Shown: positions 61,736-64,000 of the stretch, one piece after another
Layout: the number at the start of each line of letters is the position of its first letter
How positions within the stretch are numbered: position 1 is the stretch's first letter
Assembly: GCF_024498195.1 (NCBI RefSeq)
Contig: NZ_CP101824.1
Span: 744,001-808,000, forward strand
Reading direction: 5' to 3'
DNA from: Halovivax cerinus
GTDB lineage: Archaea; Halobacteriota; Halobacteria; Halobacteriales; Natrialbaceae
Length of the DNA stretch: 64,000 nt
Notes under the pieces: generated by a model
Database searches by the model: none
What the model saw: the letters and a program-made list of their open reading frames with translations, nothing else
What the model was told of the DNA's origin: nothing
Program-made: the position numbers and the translations under genes

Positions 61736-63267
61736 CCGCGGCCCTGCAACTCGGAATCGTCGTCGGCTACCTCTGCCTGGCGCTGGGTGTCGGGATGCTC
61801 GCCTATCGGGCCACCGACCGGACCGCGGAAGACTTCTACCTCGCGAGTCGGACCTTCGGCACGGTCGTCCTGCTGTTTACCGTCTTCGCGACGTTGCTGT
61901 CTGCCTTTACCTTCTTCGGCGGCCCGGACACCGCCTTCGCGCGCGGGCCGGAGTGGATCCTCGTCATGGGTCTGATGGACGGGGTCCTCTTCGCGCTGCT
62001 GTGGTACGTCGTCGGGTACAAGCAGTGGCTGCTCGGCCAGCGCCACGGCTACGTGACGATCGGCGAGTTACTCGGCGACCGGTTCGGCTCGACGAGAGTC
62101 CGGGGACTCGTCGCCGGCGTCTCGCTGTTCTGGCTGTTTCCCTACGTCATGCTCCAGCAGATCGGCGCCGGCGGCGCGCTGGCGGCGCTGACGGACGGCG
62201 CGATGACGTTCTGGATGGGTGCGACGCTTATCACGGCGTTCATGATCGGCTACGTCGTCCTCGCGGGAATGCGCGGCATCGCCTGGACAGACACGCTCCA
62301 GGGCGCGTTCATGCTCGTGATGGTCTGGGCCGCGCTGGCGTGGGTGCTCGCGAGCGTCGACGGCGGCCTCGCGACGATCAACGCCGGCCTGGATTCGAAC
62401 GCACCCGCCTTCCTCGCGCTCGGCAGCGACTGGTACACGCCCCAGCGGATGCTCACCTTCGCGATCTCGATCGCCTTCGGCGTCGCCATGTTCCCGCAGG
62501 TCAACCAGCGCTTCTTCGCCGCGGCTTCCGAACGCGTCCTGAAACGCTCGTTCGCGCTCTGGCCGCTGCTCGTCCTCCTGCTCTTCGTCCCCGCGTTCCT
62601 GCTCGGCGCGTGGGCGAAGGGACTCGGCCTCGAAGCGGACGTCGCCGCCGGGGAGTCGATCCTGCCGGTCGTCCTCGACGCATACGCTCCGGGTTGGTTC
62701 GCCGCGCTCGTGATCGCCGGCGCCATCGCGGCGATGATGTCCTCCTCGGACTCGATGCTGCTCTCCGGCTCGTCGTACTTCACGCGCGACCTCTACCGAC
62801 CCCTCGTCGACGAGACGCTCTCCCAGCGTCGCGAGGACGCGCTCGGTCGCCTCGGCGTCGTCGGCTTCGCCGTCGGCGCGCTGGCCGCGAGCGTCTGGGT
62901 CGAGGAGGTCGGCGCCTTCGGCGCCGGTAGCGTCGGCTCGCTGCTCGTCGAGATCGGCGACCTCGCCTTCGGCGGCTTCGCCCAGCTCGCCCCGGCCGTG
63001 ATCCTGGCGCTGTACTGGCGCGGGACGACGCGGACCGGGATGATCGCGGGACTGGCCGTACCACAACTGGCCTATCTCGCGTTCAACTTCCTGCCCGCGA
63101 CCGACGTCGGCGGCGTCACCGTCTTCGCCCCGACCTACTTCGGCTGGGGCATCTCGCTGTACTGCATGCTCCTCGGGGTGCTCGTCACGTGGGGCGCCTC
63201 CGTCGCGACCGCCCACGCCCCGGCGGAGAACGTCGGGCGCACCGTCGACGAACTGGCCGCCGAGTAA
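61732..63267 (+). CDS. Sodium:solute symporter (SSS family)
   Basis: This 511-residue membrane carrier has about 13 helices. SSS landmarks include SRTFGTVVLLFTVFATLLSA at about 40-59, GYVTIGELLGDRFGS, AGMRGIAWTDTLQG and the Na+-site helix AIAAMMSSSDSMLLSGSS. It imports a solute with sodium. The substrate (carboxylate, amino acid or vitamin) cannot be set from sequence. GTG start at 61732, coupled to DUF3311. Its stop is 11 bp from the end of a TnpB gene on the other strand. Confidence 0.92.
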   Translation: MTAALQLGIVVGYLCLALGVGMLAYRATDRTAEDFYLASRTFGTVVLLFTVFATLLSAFTFFGGPDTAFARGPEWILVMGLMDGVLFALLWYVVGYKQWLLGQRHGYVTIGELLGDRFGSTRVRGLVAGVSLFWLFPYVMLQQIGAGGALAALTDGAMTFWMGATLITAFMIGYVVLAGMRGIAWTDTLQGAFMLVMVWAALAWVLASVDGGLATINAGLDSNAPAFLALGSDWYTPQRMLTFAISIAFGVAMFPQVNQRFFAAASERVLKRSFALWPLLVLLLFVPAFLLGAWAKGLGLEADVAAGESILPVVLDAYAPGWFAALVIAGAIAAMMSSSDSMLLSGSSYFTRDLYRPLVDETLSQRREDALGRLGVVGFAVGALAASVWVEEVGAFGAGSVGSLLVEIGDLAFGGFAQLAPAVILALYWRGTTRTGMIAGLAVPQLAYLAFNFLPATDVGGVTVFAPTYFGWGISLYCMLLGVLVTWGASVATAHAPAENVGRTVDELAAE

Positions 63268-63273
63268 ACTACC

Positions 63274-63319
63274 CCACCCTACTCGCTCACGGCTTCGCCG
63301 TTCGCTTCGTTGAGGGTGG
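63274..63319. mobile_element. Right-end hairpin of TnpB element
   Basis: The outer arms ccaccct (63274-63280) and agggtgg (63313-63319) pair, and the internal cgctcacggcttcgccgttcgc also folds. The hairpin overlaps the last codons and stop of the TnpB gene, as is usual for the 3' end of such elements and for the guide (omega) RNA. The element border lies only a few bases from the symporter stop. Confidence 0.6.
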
Positions 63320-64000
63320 CGCTTTCGCGTGGACTCCCGTTCTGGCCGCCGTCGGCGGCAGGCTCGTATTCGCCGTTCACGTTCAACGTCCCGCGATTCA
63401 AGCGCACGTTTACGGGTGCGCCTCCACCCGACGACTTTTGCGCCGAGCGGAGATGCTTCAGACCGATATTCTTCGCCGCGTTATAGTCCGCGTGCGGTGA
63501 GTACCCGCACTTCAGACACTCGAACACGTCCTGTCCGTCCGAGGTCGGGCGGTTGTTCTCGTGAGTGAATCCACACTTGGAACACCGCTGGCTCGTGTAC
63601 GCAGGACTCACCTGTTTAGCCGAGATACCAACCATCTCGGCCTTATACTCGACGTACTCGAACAGGCGTCGGAACGCCCATGCGTGGAACTTCTTGGCAC
63701 GAGGCATCCGCTCACGAATCCCCGTCAGGTTCTCAAACGCGATTACGTCACAGTCGTGTTCGACGGCTTCTGCGACGAGTTCCTTCGAGACAGTGTGTAA
63801 GAAGTGGTTGTAGCGACCTGTCTCGGTACGCCCGACCGACTGGATGGTTTCGTGAGCGGCCCGCGTTCCACGCTGTTGAAGCGAGCCACGTCGTTTCTCG
63901 AACTCGCGGTGCCAATGGTTCAACTCCGACCCGTTCCAGAACGTCCCTGTGGAGGTGACGGCGACGTTTTCGATGCCGAGGTCAACGCCGAGGACTGTTC
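63279..64000 (-). CDS. tnpB: TnpB RNA-guided nuclease of IS200/IS605 family (partial)
   Basis: The gene continues beyond the window; 240 codons are visible up to the stop. RuvC-I Asp stands in [15 protein letters not shown] near 63990, RuvC-II Glu in VIAFENLTG, and RuvC-III Asp in [11 protein letters not shown]. The zinc ribbon has CSKCGF and CLKCGYS. All three catalytic residues are there, so the nuclease may be active. It is likely to use a guide RNA from its 3' end, matching the hairpin at 63274-63319. It is transcribed towards the symporter. Confidence 0.93.
   Translation of the reverse strand, partial: TVLGVDLGIENVAVTSTGTFWNGSELNHWHREFEKRRGSLQQRGTRAAHETIQSVGRTETGRYNHFLHTVSKELVAEAVEHDCDVIAFENLTGIRERMPRAKKFHAWAFRRLFEYVEYKAEMVGISAKQVSPAYTSQRCSKCGFTHENNRPTSDGQDVFECLKCGYSPHADYNAAKNIGLKHLRSAQKSSGGGAPVNVRLNRGTLNVNGEYEPAADGGQNGSPRESATLNEANGEAVSE

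Overview
The window is a GC-rich haloarchaeal chromosome segment (class Halobacteria). The evidence is an acidic proteome rich in Asp and Glu, PGF-CTERM-type surface proteins, a Tat system with both a single TatC and a fused double TatC, TATA-type promoters close to start codons, many ATGA gene overlaps, and an IS200/IS605-type TnpB typical of this class. I cannot name a genus from the sequence alone.

Layout. (1) 1-8.0 kb: a PGF-CTERM surface protein, then a MoxR ATPase, a DUF58/membrane-protein operon on the minus strand, and a divergent membrane protein with Ig-like folds and a DUF4129-like tail. (2) 8.2-19.6 kb: a surface-polysaccharide cluster. It holds a nucleotide-sugar dehydrogenase, a GT2, a polysaccharide deacetylase, a hexapeptide acyltransferase, an ATP-grasp enzyme, a DUF354 protein and a GT4 in one tightly overlapping operon, then a sulfatase-like enzyme, a flippase and a sugar epimerase. 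Two tiny ORFs (31 and 34 codons) are ATGA-coupled to genes in it. (3) 19.8-25.2 kb: a blue-copper lipoprotein, a small membrane protein and the divergent tatC pair. (4) 25.3-29.4 kb: a ribbon-helix-helix protein, RlmE, a MazF-like toxin with a winged-helix partner bracketed by 105-bp direct repeats, a YeiH-type exporter and an SRPBCC protein. (5) 29.7-37.3 kb: a Mre11/Rad50-like pair of the YhaO/YhaN type, a CNNM-type transporter, and small regulators and hypotheticals, with several tandem-repeat blocks between genes. (6) 37.6-40.8 kb: a 2-oxoacid dehydrogenase operon whose E2 is split into a separate lipoyl protein and a catalytic protein. (7) 41-50.7 kb: two DUF7127-like paralogues around an RNA-ligase-like protein, a rhodanese, a quinol NO reductase, a NERD-helicase and a Na+/H+ antiporter with TrkA domains. 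(8) 51.3-61.3 kb: one 3,320-residue secreted beta-helix protein. (9) 61.5-64 kb: a DUF3311/sodium-solute symporter pair and the C-terminal two-thirds or so of a TnpB that runs off the end.

How parts fit. The glycan cluster, the PGF-CTERM proteins, the tatC pair and the beta-helix protein all concern building and exporting the cell surface. The 2-oxoacid dehydrogenase and NO reductase belong to energy metabolism. The least explained elements are non-coding: a 38-bp tandem array containing palindromes before the dehydrogenase operon, a 12-bp array in a divergent promoter, a degenerate 20-21-bp array, the direct repeats around the toxin module, and the ATGA-coupled mini-ORFs. No rRNA, tRNA or CRISPR array was seen.
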